Assembly (NCBI GenBank): GCA_963788285.1
Contig: CAWBGB010000008.1
Coordinates: 248,001-312,000, forward strand
Reading direction: 5' to 3'
DNA length: 64,000 nt
From: Alicyclobacillus_A sp963788285
Lineage (GTDB): Bacteria > Bacillota > Bacilli > Alicyclobacillales > Alicyclobacillaceae
Both the position numbers and the translations under genes were made by a program. The notes under the pieces are model-generated. The model was given only the letters and a program-made list of their open reading frames with translations. It did not search any database and had not been told where the DNA came from. Shown here piece after piece: positions 1-10,044 of this stretch. The stretch's first letter is position 1, and every line of letters starts with the position of its first letter.

Positions 1-61
1 GCGTGCGTAAACATCCGTGTTCACAAATCGGTTCGCCGCAGCCGGTATCGGGACACCGCAT
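1..61 (-). CDS. Cys-rich protein, N-terminus only (runs off window)
   Basis: Reading the minus strand from an ATG at 61, twenty codons are open to the window edge and give MRCPDTGCGEPICEHGCLRT, with four cysteines and one histidine. An AAGGAG at 74-69 sits seven bases before the ATG, which is the main reason to believe it. The C-x4-C-x4-C-x3-C spacing suggests a small metal-binding fold, but too little is present to name a family. The next gene is divergent, so this one has its own promoter somewhere in 62-260. Confidence 0.5.
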   Translation of the reverse strand, partial: MRCPDTGCGEPICEHGCLRT

Positions 62-260
62 GATAATTCTCCTTAAATGCCAGATGATCTGGTCTGGGTA
101 CCGGCACGTCGCGTAGTCAAATGCGCGCAATCAGTGTTCGTATGAAAGACGCAATCTTGGCCGACTCGTTACACTCGTCGCACAGTCCCAGGTCACTGGC
201 ATCCAGTAAATGTATGGTATTCTAATTCTACCAAAGTCGGCGAGGAGGATACATAGCTCT

Positions 261-2837
261 ATGTGGATCTCTGACATTTCTTCCAAGTTGCCGAAATCCG
301 GACGCTGGCGATTTCACGTCGTCGCTCTAGTAGTGGTTGCAGCCATGGTATTGGTGGCGTATCCCGCCTGGTGTACCTCAGGCGTTTATGGATTTGACGA
401 TCTCGGGCGACTCAACATCCCGCAACGCATGCTCCTGGCATGGTTTTACCTGAACGGCCACTGGCCGCTGTGGAATCCGTTCAACTTCGCCGGTCAACCG
501 TTTCTGGCGGCTGGGCAATCCGGACCTCTCTACTTGCCTAACGTACTCTTTCTCTTCATCCCAGTGGTACCTGCCGTCAAAGTGACCTATCTGCTTCACG
601 AGTGGTTGGCCGCGTTTGGAACGTACGCAGCCGCTTATCAGTTATCGAAAAGTCGGTTGGGCGGCGTTGTCGCGGTCGCGTCCTTTCTTACCTGTGGCTT
701 TTTATTGGGACACCAGATCCACACGCAAATGTTTGACGCCGTCTGTTGGTTGCCCATTTCATTTTGGCTGTGCCTTTGCATCCTCGATTCCGTCACGGTG
801 TCGCGTGTGGCAGGGCTGGCCGTGGCACTTGCCATGGAAGAGTACGCAGGTCATCCGCAAGTGACGTTCTACATCTACCTATTCTTCGGCATGTATCTAT
901 TGTTGGTCTGGCTCTTTCGACCCACGAAGCTTGCTTTGCTCCGCTCTGCAGCTGTCGTATCCGCCATGGTGTATGCAACGCTGCTGGCAGCGGCGCAGTG
1001 GTTGCCAACGCTCAACCTCCTGTCCTATTCAAGCCGAGGCAACGTGTCGCCTGGATTTCTGCTCAACCTTTCCATGATGCCGCAAGGTCTGGTGCAATTC
1101 CTGACGCCGTTCGGCGCAGGTGGCGGATTCCTCAGCCCACCGCTCACGAGAACGTCGTTTCTCGACGTGTACGGAAACTCGCTGTTTTGGGAGTTTACGT
1201 GCTACGCCGGGGTGGTCGCATTGACACTGGCGTTCGCAGCAGCGGTGACGCAGTGGAGGAAATCCCCTGCGGTCCGGGCGCTGGTCATCATTGCTGTGGT
1301 GTTTGTGTGTTTCGCGCTCGGGTCTTACGGATTCCTCGATGTGGTGCTCGTCCATGTACCAGGCTTTGATATGTTCCGCGTGCCTGCCCGGTACGTAGGT
1401 ATGACAGACTTCTGCCTCGCCATGCTCGCCGCTGTCGGCGTTGCAGCACTGCAATCGTCCGATGTGAAGCTGCAGTATCGAGCGCGGGTGGCCATCGCGG
1501 CAGGCTGTGCCATCGCCGGCGTGGGACTCATTGTCGCGAAGGTCGCTGTTCCGCTGACCTACCTGTCGTGGCACACGCTCGCCTTGACACTTTGCCTACT
1601 CGGAGTGCTTGGTGTGGTTCAGGTGAGATTCACTTGGCTTACTACCAATGTGCGAGTCCTCGCTGTGGTCTGTCTCGCACTGTTAGATAACCTGTCCCAA
1701 AGTGCAGATCTGTCCACCTTCGTCCTTACATCACCCACTGCCTCGTACACGGATCCTCCACCGGCGGTGCAGTTTTTACAAAAGCAACTGGGTCCGAGCA
1801 CCCCTTTTCTGCGCGCTGCCGACTTCGACGCGGGCGATTTGGCGCAGGACAAGTCGGCCGCTGTCCTAATCCCTGCGCTTAACGGGTACGACTCGCTCGA
1901 CGCCTATTGGTACGACGCCACAATTGCGCTCACGTGGACCGCGGATGAGATAACGAGTCAACCGAGATCCGTACTTGACACACTCGGCGTGAAGTACGTT
2001 TTGACCCCGGCCGACTGGCACCCGATGATTCCCACAACGCGTATAGGCGTTCCGCTGTGGGATCATTGGCTTGACGTACCAAAAGGCACAGAGGAAGTCT
2101 CCATCCACCTAACCAGTATCCATGGCGAGCCGCGCACGCCGCAACCATTGTGTTGTGTGACCCTGTCTGCGGGCAGTGCCACTGTAACGAAGTGGATCAA
2201 CGGCTGGCCAGACACGTACTATTCCATCCGCCTGCCGAAAAACTGGGCAACGAACGAGGCTACGCACGTGTCCGTGAGGAGCGAAATGTGGTCTAACGCC
2301 ATCGAACTCGACCGCATCACGTTTGTCAGCGCGCATCCGTCAAGTGGGAATGAAGAGATACACATTCACCAGCCACTAGCGCCATTGCCATGGAAACCAG
2401 TATTCACGGACGGTCACACCACTGTCTGGGAAAATCCGGATCCCCTCGCACCGGCCTGGGTGAGCAGTGACGAAGATGCGCCGGTCATTCCAGGTGATTC
2501 ACAAGTGCAGCTGGTCGCTTGGTCTCCAAATCGTCAGGAATGGCGCATTGCACAGTCGAGCGGTGGCATATTCGTGCTCTCTCAAATGTTCGATCCGAAC
2601 TGGCACGCAACGGTCGACGGCCACCCGGTGAATGTGCAACGCGTAGGTCCGCCGTCGGACGACGTCCTGACCGGAGTCAAAGTAACGCCAGGCAACCACG
2701 ACATTGTGCTCACCTACAGCCCTCGGTCTTTTACCGTCGGCTTGACCATCACAGTGCTGAGCGCAGTTTTGTTGGTTGCGCTGTGTCTGTGCACATGGTC
2801 AAAAAGACGCAGGCGCTCACGCGGAGCGCCTGCGTGA
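261..2837 (+). CDS. yfhO: YfhO-family polytopic membrane protein
   Basis: An 858-residue protein with many hydrophobic segments across the first 490 or so residues, a large soluble C-terminal region, one last membrane segment and a basic tail (KRRRRSR). Length and layout match the YfhO family. Known members are needed for sugar modification of lipoteichoic acid in Bacillus, working at the outer face of the membrane with a CsbB-type glycosyltransferase; no csbB lies beside it here. I chose ATG 261 because GAGGAGG lies at 242-248; the frame stays open upstream to 210 but without a better site. It converges on the protease gene, and its last codons carry the terminator of that gene. Confidence 0.85.
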   Translation: MWISDISSKLPKSGRWRFHVVALVVVAAMVLVAYPAWCTSGVYGFDDLGRLNIPQRMLLAWFYLNGHWPLWNPFNFAGQPFLAAGQSGPLYLPNVLFLFIPVVPAVKVTYLLHEWLAAFGTYAAAYQLSKSRLGGVVAVASFLTCGFLLGHQIHTQMFDAVCWLPISFWLCLCILDSVTVSRVAGLAVALAMEEYAGHPQVTFYIYLFFGMYLLLVWLFRPTKLALLRSAAVVSAMVYATLLAAAQWLPTLNLLSYSSRGNVSPGFLLNLSMMPQGLVQFLTPFGAGGGFLSPPLTRTSFLDVYGNSLFWEFTCYAGVVALTLAFAAAVTQWRKSPAVRALVIIAVVFVCFALGSYGFLDVVLVHVPGFDMFRVPARYVGMTDFCLAMLAAVGVAALQSSDVKLQYRARVAIAAGCAIAGVGLIVAKVAVPLTYLSWHTLALTLCLLGVLGVVQVRFTWLTTNVRVLAVVCLALLDNLSQSADLSTFVLTSPTASYTDPPPAVQFLQKQLGPSTPFLRAADFDAGDLAQDKSAAVLIPALNGYDSLDAYWYDATIALTWTADEITSQPRSVLDTLGVKYVLTPADWHPMIPTTRIGVPLWDHWLDVPKGTEEVSIHLTSIHGEPRTPQPLCCVTLSAGSATVTKWINGWPDTYYSIRLPKNWATNEATHVSVRSEMWSNAIELDRITFVSAHPSSGNEEIHIHQPLAPLPWKPVFTDGHTTVWENPDPLAPAWVSSDEDAPVIPGDSQVQLVAWSPNRQEWRIAQSSGGIFVLSQMFDPNWHATVDGHPVNVQRVGPPSDDVLTGVKVTPGNHDIVLTYSPRSFTVGLTITVLSAVLLVALCLCTWSKRRRRSRGAPA
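2801..2835 (-). terminator. Intrinsic terminator of htrA, inside the yfhO 3' end
   Basis: On the minus strand a perfect 12-bp stem (ACGCAGGCGCTC with its complement, five-base loop) is followed directly by CTTTTTG. It lies 67 bases past the htrA stop codon but within the last codons of the convergent yfhO, so the arginine-rich tail of YfhO and the htrA terminator share the same DNA. Confidence 0.8.
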
Positions 2838-2901
2838 CCTATGGTAATGGACCCTTACCTTCCCATCGGTTGGAAGGCCTTCGTCTACCAACGTTGTACC
2901 A

Positions 2902-4113
2902 CTATTGTTTCAGGTTACTCGGCCAAGCCTGCAATGTCACCGCAATATCCATCGACTTGCCGTGCCGAAGCACCGAGAGGTGTACGATGTCTCCGACATT
3001 TTGGTTCGAGATGTACGCGGAGAGTGACTCAATGTCGGCGACCGGCTGCCCGTTAATCGCTGTAATGATGTCGCCGTCGCCAACCGGGTTGTTTTGGCTT
3101 CCGCTATCCCCTTTGAGCCCGGCCTTACTGGCTGGGCCACCGGGTGACGTCGCGATCACGAGTACACCTTGATTGACCGGCAAGTGGTACTTTTGCGCAA
3201 TGGCCGGCGTGATATCCAACCCTATGATTCCAAGCCACGGGTGATCCACCGGCTTGCCACTGAGCAGCTTCGGTAAGACTTGTTCCAAGCGGTCAATCGG
3301 AACCGCGAAGCCAATCCCGACAGACCCTTCCACCGGGCTTTCGATAGCGGTGTTAATCCCCACAACCTGCCCACGCGCGTTCAACAACGGGCCGCCCGAG
3401 TTTCCCGGATTCAGGGCCGCGTCCGTTTGCACCAGTCCGCTCATCAGGCGCCCACTGTCGGTCGGCACCGAGCGGTTAAGACCGCTGACAATCCCTGCTG
3501 ACACACTCGCAGTCAAGTCAAATGGATTGCCGATGGCAACCACGAGGTCTCCGGGTTGCAGAGTCTTTGCCGTTCCCAGACTAAGCGGTTTGACGCCGCT
3601 TGGTGGTGGTGTAATGCGAACCACGGCCAAGTCGTCCAACGCATCGGTCCCAATGACTTTCCCTGTGTAGGTGTGGTTATCCAACGTGACGGATACCGTG
3701 GTTTGTCCGTTCACGACGTGGTTGTTCGTCGCGATGTCGCCTTGGTCGTCAATGAAGAAACCGGTGCCGATGTCTTCCTCAGGGGAGTTCTTGGACGTGC
3801 CCGAATTAGCAACCGCTGTAATTGTAACCACACTCGGCCTTGCCATTTGATAAATCTGGCTGACCGTATTTCCACTGAGTGCAGGTGGTAAAGCGTTGTT
3901 TTCGCCAGGTAAAATCAACGGATTGGACTCGGGGTAGGTTCCGGCGGATTCGCTGTTGTCCAGGTTTACCGTGCGCGGAAACCACATACTTCCACTGACG
4001 AGGCCGAGCGCAAAACATACGGCAGCCGTAGCCACCAGCCACGGTGCAAAGCGATTCCATCGGCCTGATCTCGGAGTATCCCAGTGATCCATGTCTTCCC
4101 AATGCTTCGCCAT
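2902..4113 (-). CDS. htrA: HtrA/DegP-type serine protease with PDZ domain (S1C)
   Basis: A 403-residue membrane-anchored protease. Residues 22-45 form a single membrane segment. The trypsin-like domain follows with the full triad: His132 in TNNHVVNG, Asp161 in DDLAVV and Ser239 in NPGNSGGPLL. A PDZ domain occupies roughly residues 290-390. Such proteins degrade or refold misfolded exported proteins at the outer face of the membrane. Start ATG 4113 follows GGGGGG at a normal distance. The S9 peptidase gene lies 85 bases upstream on the same strand, so the two could be cotranscribed, although each may have its own promoter. B. subtilis has three paralogues (HtrA, HtrB, YycK/HtrC); which this corresponds to cannot be settled here. 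Confidence 0.93.
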   Translation of the reverse strand: MAKHWEDMDHWDTPRSGRWNRFAPWLVATAAVCFALGLVSGSMWFPRTVNLDNSESAGTYPESNPLILPGENNALPPALSGNTVSQIYQMARPSVVTITAVANSGTSKNSPEEDIGTGFFIDDQGDIATNNHVVNGQTTVSVTLDNHTYTGKVIGTDALDDLAVVRITPPPSGVKPLSLGTAKTLQPGDLVVAIGNPFDLTASVSAGIVSGLNRSVPTDSGRLMSGLVQTDAALNPGNSGGPLLNARGQVVGINTAIESPVEGSVGIGFAVPIDRLEQVLPKLLSGKPVDHPWLGIIGLDITPAIAQKYHLPVNQGVLVIATSPGGPASKAGLKGDSGSQNNPVGDGDIITAINGQPVADIESLSAYISNQNVGDIVHLSVLRHGKSMDIAVTLQAWPSNLKQ

Positions 4114-4198
4114 TCACATACCCCCCTGCGCCCAATCATATCAGGTTTTTGCGACAGTTGCCTAAACAGCTCGGCGTGTACGGAAAGAATGTCTCCTC

Positions 4199-6313
4199 TC
4201 ACCGTGTATCGACTGACAATCCGAGCTCACGCGCAAGGAACGATTGAATCTTCTCGAGGCGAAACACCCGGTGCCACGGTTTTCCAGATCTCGAGAGGTT
4301 GTGGCTCTCATTCGGAAAGCGCACGAATTCCACGGGAACATGCCGAACGCGCAATGCCATGTACAGTTGCTCCGCTTGCTCAATCGGACACCGCAGGTCG
4401 TTCTCCGAATGGATGATGAGCACCGGAGCATGCATGTGACCTGCCGATGCAATCGGGGAAACCTTAAAGTAGGCCTCGGGGTTTTCCCACGGCGCAAAGC
4501 CAAAATCGTGCATGTCCTCGAAACCGACGTCACACGTGCCGAACATGCTGTACTCGTTGACGCAGGAACGCATCACAACAGCCGCCTTGTACCTATCTGT
4601 ATGGCCAATCGCCCACGCCGCCATGAATCCACCGTAACTTCCCCCGGCAATGGCGATTTGATGTCCGTTCAACGGATAGCGCTCTATGGCCGCATCTACG
4701 AATGTTTCGATGTCGGAGAAGTCCACAGTCCCCCACTTGGCCCGGATACAGTGGCAGAACTCCTGCCCGTAGCCCATGCTACCACGCGGGTTACAGTAAA
4801 TTACAGCTGCACCGGTAGCGGCCAACAGTTGAAACTCGAAGAAAAACTGTTCCCCATACATGGCCATTGGACCGCCATGCACCTGCACGACTGTGGGATA
4901 ACCGCCAGTCGGCGCGGGTTCACTCGGCAACATGACCCATCCGTCCAACGTAAGACCGTCCACAGTGAACCGCAATTTCTCTGGCTTCACAATGTCCAAC
5001 TGATCTAGGAAATCCGCGTTCCAGTTCGTGAGCCGCCGGAGCCCCGTGGCGCCGCCTGTCCCCATGGGCAACTCGATCGCGTACACATTGCCCGGATCTG
5101 TCGTGGTGGCTCGCACCAGTGTGGCACTCGAAGATTTCTTGTTGAGGGAAAACGACAGGATGCAGTGCTCACCGCTGGTGATCGACGTGCATTCACCCGT
5201 CACCACGTCCACGCGTACCAGTTGTGTGGTACCCTTCGTGGACAACAGGCTGTATACGTATTTTTGGTCTTCTGACCATTCCAATCCAACATGGTGTGCT
5301 GCGCGAGTGTCGGACAGTGACACATCGCCGAACGTCTGGTCCAGAGCGGCTGTCGGACAGTATGCTGACTCCGTTTCTACATCGTAGAGCCAAACCTTGG
5401 ACTGGCTGTACCCTCTCTGTTCCTGGTTGTGACCGTAGAAAGCAATCAGGCGACCGTCTGGCGATACGCGGGGACCCTCCGCATAGGCAGGAACGCCGGG
5501 TAAGCGGCGGATGTCTGTCATCTGCTGCAACGTCCCCGGGGAAGGTCCTCCGAGAGACACGATGTATAGGTAACGATGCATCGTCTCGTCCGCATCGGAT
5601 TCAAGGTTGCTGGCAAAGACGAGGGATGTGCCGTCCGGCATCCAATCAAAGCTCTCTACGTCAAAGGCGCCTTCCGTCAAACGTACACACGGGAAGGCCG
5701 TCGCGATGGATTTCCTCTCATAGGCGCCTTGCATGCGGCTCTTACCGGAGACAAGGCTTCCGACGTTCACCACGTGCAGGTGATTTCTCCTATCGCCAAA
5801 ATAGCCTACACCGTCGAGACGATAAAAGGTCCGGGTGATCACCTTGACGTCGGCGGTGTACTTTTCACGTGGCGAAAGCTCTTTGCAAGATAGTTCGGCT
5901 TCCGCGTCCTTGCTCCACTCTTTGACGTTGGCCACAAACGCAATCGAACGGCTATCCGGACTCCAGCGAAACGACTTAACGTCCGTTTTTAGATGTGTGA
6001 CTTGTACAGCTTCACCGCCATTCGCAGGCATGACAAACAGCTGTTGATGGTCGCCGGTACGGTCAGATAAAAAAGCCAACCATCTGCCGTCTGGCGACCA
6101 CGCGGGTCTCGTCTCTGACTTATCGCTCGACGTGAGCAGCCACGCGTTGCCGCTGTCCGTATGCACCTTCCAAATGTGAGAACGGTACGAGTTGTCCTCA
6201 CGCTGTAACCGAGTTACCACGACGGCCACTGCATGTTCTGTAGGATGCTGCGCGATGTCTCCGATGAGTTGAATATTGAAGATGTCCTCTGCTGTGAGTT
6301 TTCGCTTCGCCAC
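4199..6313 (-). CDS. S9-family serine peptidase (acylaminoacyl/oligopeptidase type)
   Basis: A 704-residue cytoplasmic-type protein without a signal peptide. The first 400 residues carry repeats typical of a beta-propeller of the TolB/WD40 type (for example SPDGRWLAFLSD, SPDSRSIAFVAN, SPDGRLIAFYG). The C-terminal third is an alpha/beta hydrolase with the nucleophile in GGSYGGFMAAW, the Asp in HSENDLRCP and the His in NESHNLSRSG. This is the layout of the S9C group, which cleaves short peptides entering through the propeller. The start is GTG 6313, with AGGGGG just upstream. The dynamin genes end 137 bases upstream. Confidence 0.92.
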   Translation of the reverse strand: MAKRKLTAEDIFNIQLIGDIAQHPTEHAVAVVVTRLQREDNSYRSHIWKVHTDSGNAWLLTSSDKSETRPAWSPDGRWLAFLSDRTGDHQQLFVMPANGGEAVQVTHLKTDVKSFRWSPDSRSIAFVANVKEWSKDAEAELSCKELSPREKYTADVKVITRTFYRLDGVGYFGDRRNHLHVVNVGSLVSGKSRMQGAYERKSIATAFPCVRLTEGAFDVESFDWMPDGTSLVFASNLESDADETMHRYLYIVSLGGPSPGTLQQMTDIRRLPGVPAYAEGPRVSPDGRLIAFYGHNQEQRGYSQSKVWLYDVETESAYCPTAALDQTFGDVSLSDTRAAHHVGLEWSEDQKYVYSLLSTKGTTQLVRVDVVTGECTSITSGEHCILSFSLNKKSSSATLVRATTTDPGNVYAIELPMGTGGATGLRRLTNWNADFLDQLDIVKPEKLRFTVDGLTLDGWVMLPSEPAPTGGYPTVVQVHGGPMAMYGEQFFFEFQLLAATGAAVIYCNPRGSMGYGQEFCHCIRAKWGTVDFSDIETFVDAAIERYPLNGHQIAIAGGSYGGFMAAWAIGHTDRYKAAVVMRSCVNEYSMFGTCDVGFEDMHDFGFAPWENPEAYFKVSPIASAGHMHAPVLIIHSENDLRCPIEQAEQLYMALRVRHVPVEFVRFPNESHNLSRSGKPWHRVFRLEKIQSFLARELGLSVDTR

Positions 6314-6449
6314 GATTACCCCCTACCTTCCAGCCTGTGTTCGGTCGCTTCCTTTCGGCGCCATCCATGGAGCTTTTCAGGCGGTCATGCTGCTCCATGT
6401 CGTTTGCTTATATCTATGAGAGACTTGTCCATCCTAATCCCTGTTCGTA

Positions 6450-8429
6450 TCATGCCGTCATATAAGGTGTGAACCAAGCTTCGGCGCGGAGCCAGAGGTT
6501 CATGTCATCGGTCGACGGGCTCTCGAGTAGAGAATCGGACAAATTCCCTTGTAATTCCTCGATCCAGCGTGTCAAGATTTCGGTCAATGTCTGGAGCATG
6601 GACGCACGTATCGACTGAGATAGTCGCTGAATGGCTTCCCTGACTGCCTCAAGCGCAATCGGTTCGAGTACCGCCTGCATGGCAGACTGTCCATGACCTT
6701 CGAAAAACTGCTTCGCCGATGTGAAGTGGCGAAATGCAGGGCGGAACCGATGACCATCGAGATTGACGCGTTCTGGCAATTCTGGCAGTGACAACGATCG
6801 ACTCGGATCTGCTGGCAACGCCACATACGTCAACCCCGCCTGCGCGAGGGAATTCGCCCACTCCGCGCGCCGCGACTGAAGCGCTTCGATCACGTGACGG
6901 TGAGCCCGCAACCCAAACGTTCGCATTTCCGCTTCAACGGTCCTGCTGAGGACTTCGGCGAGTTCTGCTGCTGCGTCCTGCAAGGATTGCTTGTCCTGTG
7001 ACGGAACGCGGAACCGCCCCGGATGGAAACACTCTTTAAACAACTGACCGAAGCGAATGCGAATGCGTTCGCCGACGTGGAAGACAAGTTCGTCCCATTC
7101 GGCGTTCAACCCTCTCATGACCGGGTCGACTCCCTGCAGGACGGCGTCACGAACGCCGTCCAATGTTCGCGATAGCACAGCAGCTGTACGCTTCCGCTCG
7201 GCGGCATCGACTTCATTCTGCTGTGCTTGAATCTTGAGCATCGCAACCTGACGCCGTACGGCATCGGCGATGGAGGACAATCGACGCCTTACGGCGTCCT
7301 CTGCCAGCACGTCTTCCTGGGTCGCTAAAAACGCGCGCAAGTCCGCCTCCAACTGCGGCAGTCCAGACTGCTCCAGTGCAAACGCAGCCGATAGTTCCGA
7401 ATCTTGCGGGACCCTCAGTTTATGGCGAATCAGTTCAGAATACCTCGTGTCCTCCGGGTTTTCCTGATAGGCAGCGGCTGCGAACGCCAACTGACTGGAG
7501 ACCTCGTAGACGCGTGGCGCTCGGATACCCAACTGCCGAAGTTCCTTGACCACGCGCTTCCGCACAGCCGACCGTTCCTCCTCGTTTTCCGCCAAGTCCA
7601 CCGCATTGATGACGACAAACAGCTTATCCGTCCCCGCGATGTCCTGGACGTCGGCCAGCTGACTTAGAAATTCCTTATCTGCCCTAGAAAATGCATGAGT
7701 GTAGTAAAGCACGAATACAATGGCATCCGCACTCTGCATGTACTGGAAGGCGACGTCAGTGTGTCGTCTGTGAATGGAATCGATACCCGGCGTGTCCACC
7801 AGTACCATGCCCGTTTCCTGAAGTAGCGGCGCCTTGGTGAACAGGTCCACTCGCTGTACAAAGCAAGCGTAGCGCTCTTCTGCGGTGTACTTTTTCAGTT
7901 CATCAGGTCCGACTTCCCACGACGTGCCCAAGCGGTTCCGCATCTCTCCGTAACCGTTTGCAACAGACTTGAGGAAGGTAATGTACCGGCGCGACATCGG
8001 CGTGTAATCGGTCGGTTTCAAAGCCGCTGCGCGCTGCAAAGCCGCTTCAATGTTGTCTTCGGCGAGGTGTAGGGCCAGTAAGGACTGCTTGACGTCATCC
8101 CACAGTTGCTCGGCCGATTTCGCGGTCACGCGAGCAGCCGCAAACGAGTTGTCGGCCGTGCCATAAATGTGGGTAATGGCGGCTGTGGTCGGGTTGGGTG
8201 ACACCACCAGGACGGGAGATTTCACCACTGCGTTGATGAGAGACGACTTGCCTGTGGAAAATGCACCAAAGACGGCCACCTGATGACGCCGCCCATGCAG
8301 TTGTTCCCGCAAGTCACACAGACTTTGGCGCCAACCATCCGCAGCTGCCAATGGGTGCAAGATATCTATCGCATCGTCGATGTGCCGCAACAGCCGTGCT
8401 CTTGTTGCACTTACATGGATGTCGGTCAT
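6450..8429 (-). CDS. Dynamin-like GTPase, second of a tandem pair
   Basis: A 659-residue dynamin-family protein with a P-loop (GAFSTGKSS, residues 55-63), DTPGID as the G3 motif and NAVD as G4. The rest is helical, as expected for the stalk and membrane-binding parts. Bacterial dynamins bind membranes and promote fusion or repair. I start it at ATG 8429, after GGAGG, rather than at the longer frame to 8522, because the upstream GTPase ends there: the two genes overlap by four bases (ATGA), a sign of translational coupling. Together the two proteins total 1165 residues, close to the single two-module DynA of B. subtilis. Confidence 0.88.
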   Translation of the reverse strand: MTDIHVSATRARLLRHIDDAIDILHPLAAADGWRQSLCDLREQLHGRRHQVAVFGAFSTGKSSLINAVVKSPVLVVSPNPTTAAITHIYGTADNSFAAARVTAKSAEQLWDDVKQSLLALHLAEDNIEAALQRAAALKPTDYTPMSRRYITFLKSVANGYGEMRNRLGTSWEVGPDELKKYTAEERYACFVQRVDLFTKAPLLQETGMVLVDTPGIDSIHRRHTDVAFQYMQSADAIVFVLYYTHAFSRADKEFLSQLADVQDIAGTDKLFVVINAVDLAENEEERSAVRKRVVKELRQLGIRAPRVYEVSSQLAFAAAAYQENPEDTRYSELIRHKLRVPQDSELSAAFALEQSGLPQLEADLRAFLATQEDVLAEDAVRRRLSSIADAVRRQVAMLKIQAQQNEVDAAERKRTAAVLSRTLDGVRDAVLQGVDPVMRGLNAEWDELVFHVGERIRIRFGQLFKECFHPGRFRVPSQDKQSLQDAAAELAEVLSRTVEAEMRTFGLRAHRHVIEALQSRRAEWANSLAQAGLTYVALPADPSRSLSLPELPERVNLDGHRFRPAFRHFTSAKQFFEGHGQSAMQAVLEPIALEAVREAIQRLSQSIRASMLQTLTEILTRWIEELQGNLSDSLLESPSTDDMNLWLRAEAWFTPYMTA

Positions 8430-9946
8430 AAGGGGCCTCCTTTGCATGTTGAAAAGACTTCGCGGACTGGATCCAGAAGTCGGGTGAGTTCCCGCTGTTG
8501 TTCCGCGACGAGAGACAACCAACGACGAATGGCGTCGATTTCAGCCTGGATGGTGTCCATTTCCGGTTGTCGCGACTTCTCCAACTCGGCACTGATATCT
8601 CGCATGTGTTCATTCCACAGATCCAGAACACGATTTACGGATGTAAGCACACCGCTTTTCACCTTTGCTACCACGTCTTTGACATACTGGTACGGGTACT
8701 GATCGGACGAGAGAGCACCATAATTTACTAAACCTCGACACAATTCGGCCTCGATAGAGAACCCTACGGTGTCAATGTCGTTCCGCCACTCGGAGTTCGC
8801 CCACGGCGTGTTGTCCAACCATTCCCGCAAACGGCTTTGCAGCGGCCAGATCAGATATTTTTCGGTTCGGTCGGTCAAGTCGTCGAGAAACGCCGCCAAG
8901 CGCCGTTCCCGCTCCGCTGCGGTCTTTTGCTTGGCACCCAGGAAGCCGACTTTAAAGTTCGGCCGGAGACTCTCGACGTAGAGTCGGCCTTTTTCCGTTG
9001 TTTCGTATGGAGAAATTTGCGCCAAATCGACGAGGCGCCGCACTTCTTCGTGCAACGCGTCGTATGTTTTGCCAAGGGATTGCTGTTCAAGTTGCACAGT
9101 CTCTCGTAGGGTGGCCAGCTTCTCGTTCCGTTCGCAGATCCACTCGTCGGCTTCCTCGGCGTCAAACGGCACAAATCCAACCGTGTCATAGAGCGCATTC
9201 TCCGCCGCGTGGAGCTTCGGTTCAAACTCAGCCGCCACGAACTGTTCCGTCAGGCTCTCGACCGTACGGAGAACACAATTGCGAACGACCTCGCGGCCAT
9301 CCCCCGCCAGGCGATGGAGCTCCTCTACGAGCTCGTCCAGCTCGTTTATCGCCGACGCCTTGGTCGACGTATAGTAAATTTTTTCATAGATAATGCCGTA
9401 CTCACGAAACGTCTGCTCCACACGTTGCTGAAATTCGGCGAAGGACAGTTCCCAGTCCACGTGCTTATCTACCTGATTCACCACCAGGTACAGGGTCTTC
9501 CCCCGGTCCGCAAAGCTGCGCGCTAACTCCATATTCTCTTCTGACTCCACATGCTGGTAGTCCATGACAAAAACAACCACGTCGGATGTGTGCAGAGCTG
9601 CTTCGGTGGCCGCCTGATGGGTCTCGTCGGTGGAATCCACGCCAGGTGTGTCCAACAGGACGACAGCCCCCGAGGGAGTCTCGTATCGAACCGCAGCCAC
9701 TTCAGCCGTCGTCGGCACGGCTCCCGTCGCCAACTGCGAAGTCTTCGTCAAGGCGTTGATCAGACTGGACTTTCCGGCTGAAAACATTCCACAGAACGCC
9801 ACGTACACTTCCGTCAGCCCAGCCTCCATACGTCTTTGAATGTCCTGTATTTTTTGAGCCATCTCCGCCTGACCGGCACGTTGGATTTCCTCATGCAGGT
9901 TGGCCAGGGGAATCGCCAGTCGGTCGTTGTCCAATGTCACTGCCAT
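8426..9946 (-). CDS. Dynamin-like GTPase, first of a tandem pair
   Basis: A 506-residue dynamin-family GTPase. The P-loop is GMFSAGKSS (residues 53-61), G2 lies in AVPTTAEV, G3 is DTPGVDST and G4 is NQVD. Long helices follow. It corresponds in position and order to the first half of DynA, with the second half being the next gene, entered through a four-base ATGA overlap. ATG 9946 is chosen because AGAGG and GAAGGAAGG precede it and the family similarity begins soon after; the frame extends upstream to 9997. The gene is divergent from the M42 peptidase gene. Confidence 0.88.
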   Translation of the reverse strand: MAVTLDNDRLAIPLANLHEEIQRAGQAEMAQKIQDIQRRMEAGLTEVYVAFCGMFSAGKSSLINALTKTSQLATGAVPTTAEVAAVRYETPSGAVVLLDTPGVDSTDETHQAATEAALHTSDVVVFVMDYQHVESEENMELARSFADRGKTLYLVVNQVDKHVDWELSFAEFQQRVEQTFREYGIIYEKIYYTSTKASAINELDELVEELHRLAGDGREVVRNCVLRTVESLTEQFVAAEFEPKLHAAENALYDTVGFVPFDAEEADEWICERNEKLATLRETVQLEQQSLGKTYDALHEEVRRLVDLAQISPYETTEKGRLYVESLRPNFKVGFLGAKQKTAAERERRLAAFLDDLTDRTEKYLIWPLQSRLREWLDNTPWANSEWRNDIDTVGFSIEAELCRGLVNYGALSSDQYPYQYVKDVVAKVKSGVLTSVNRVLDLWNEHMRDISAELEKSRQPEMDTIQAEIDAIRRWLSLVAEQQRELTRLLDPVREVFSTCKGGPL

Positions 9947-10044
9947 CCTCTTCTGCCTTCCTTCACACAGCGTGTACATTCGCAGCCATTCTATCATTCC
10001 TAAGTTAACATATGAAAAAAGACGTGGCTACGCTGAGGCTATGG

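Noticed and set aside
4244..5008. Open frame of 254 codons on the plus strand
   Set aside because: It is antisense to the S9 peptidase gene, whose motifs are clear, and has no family features.
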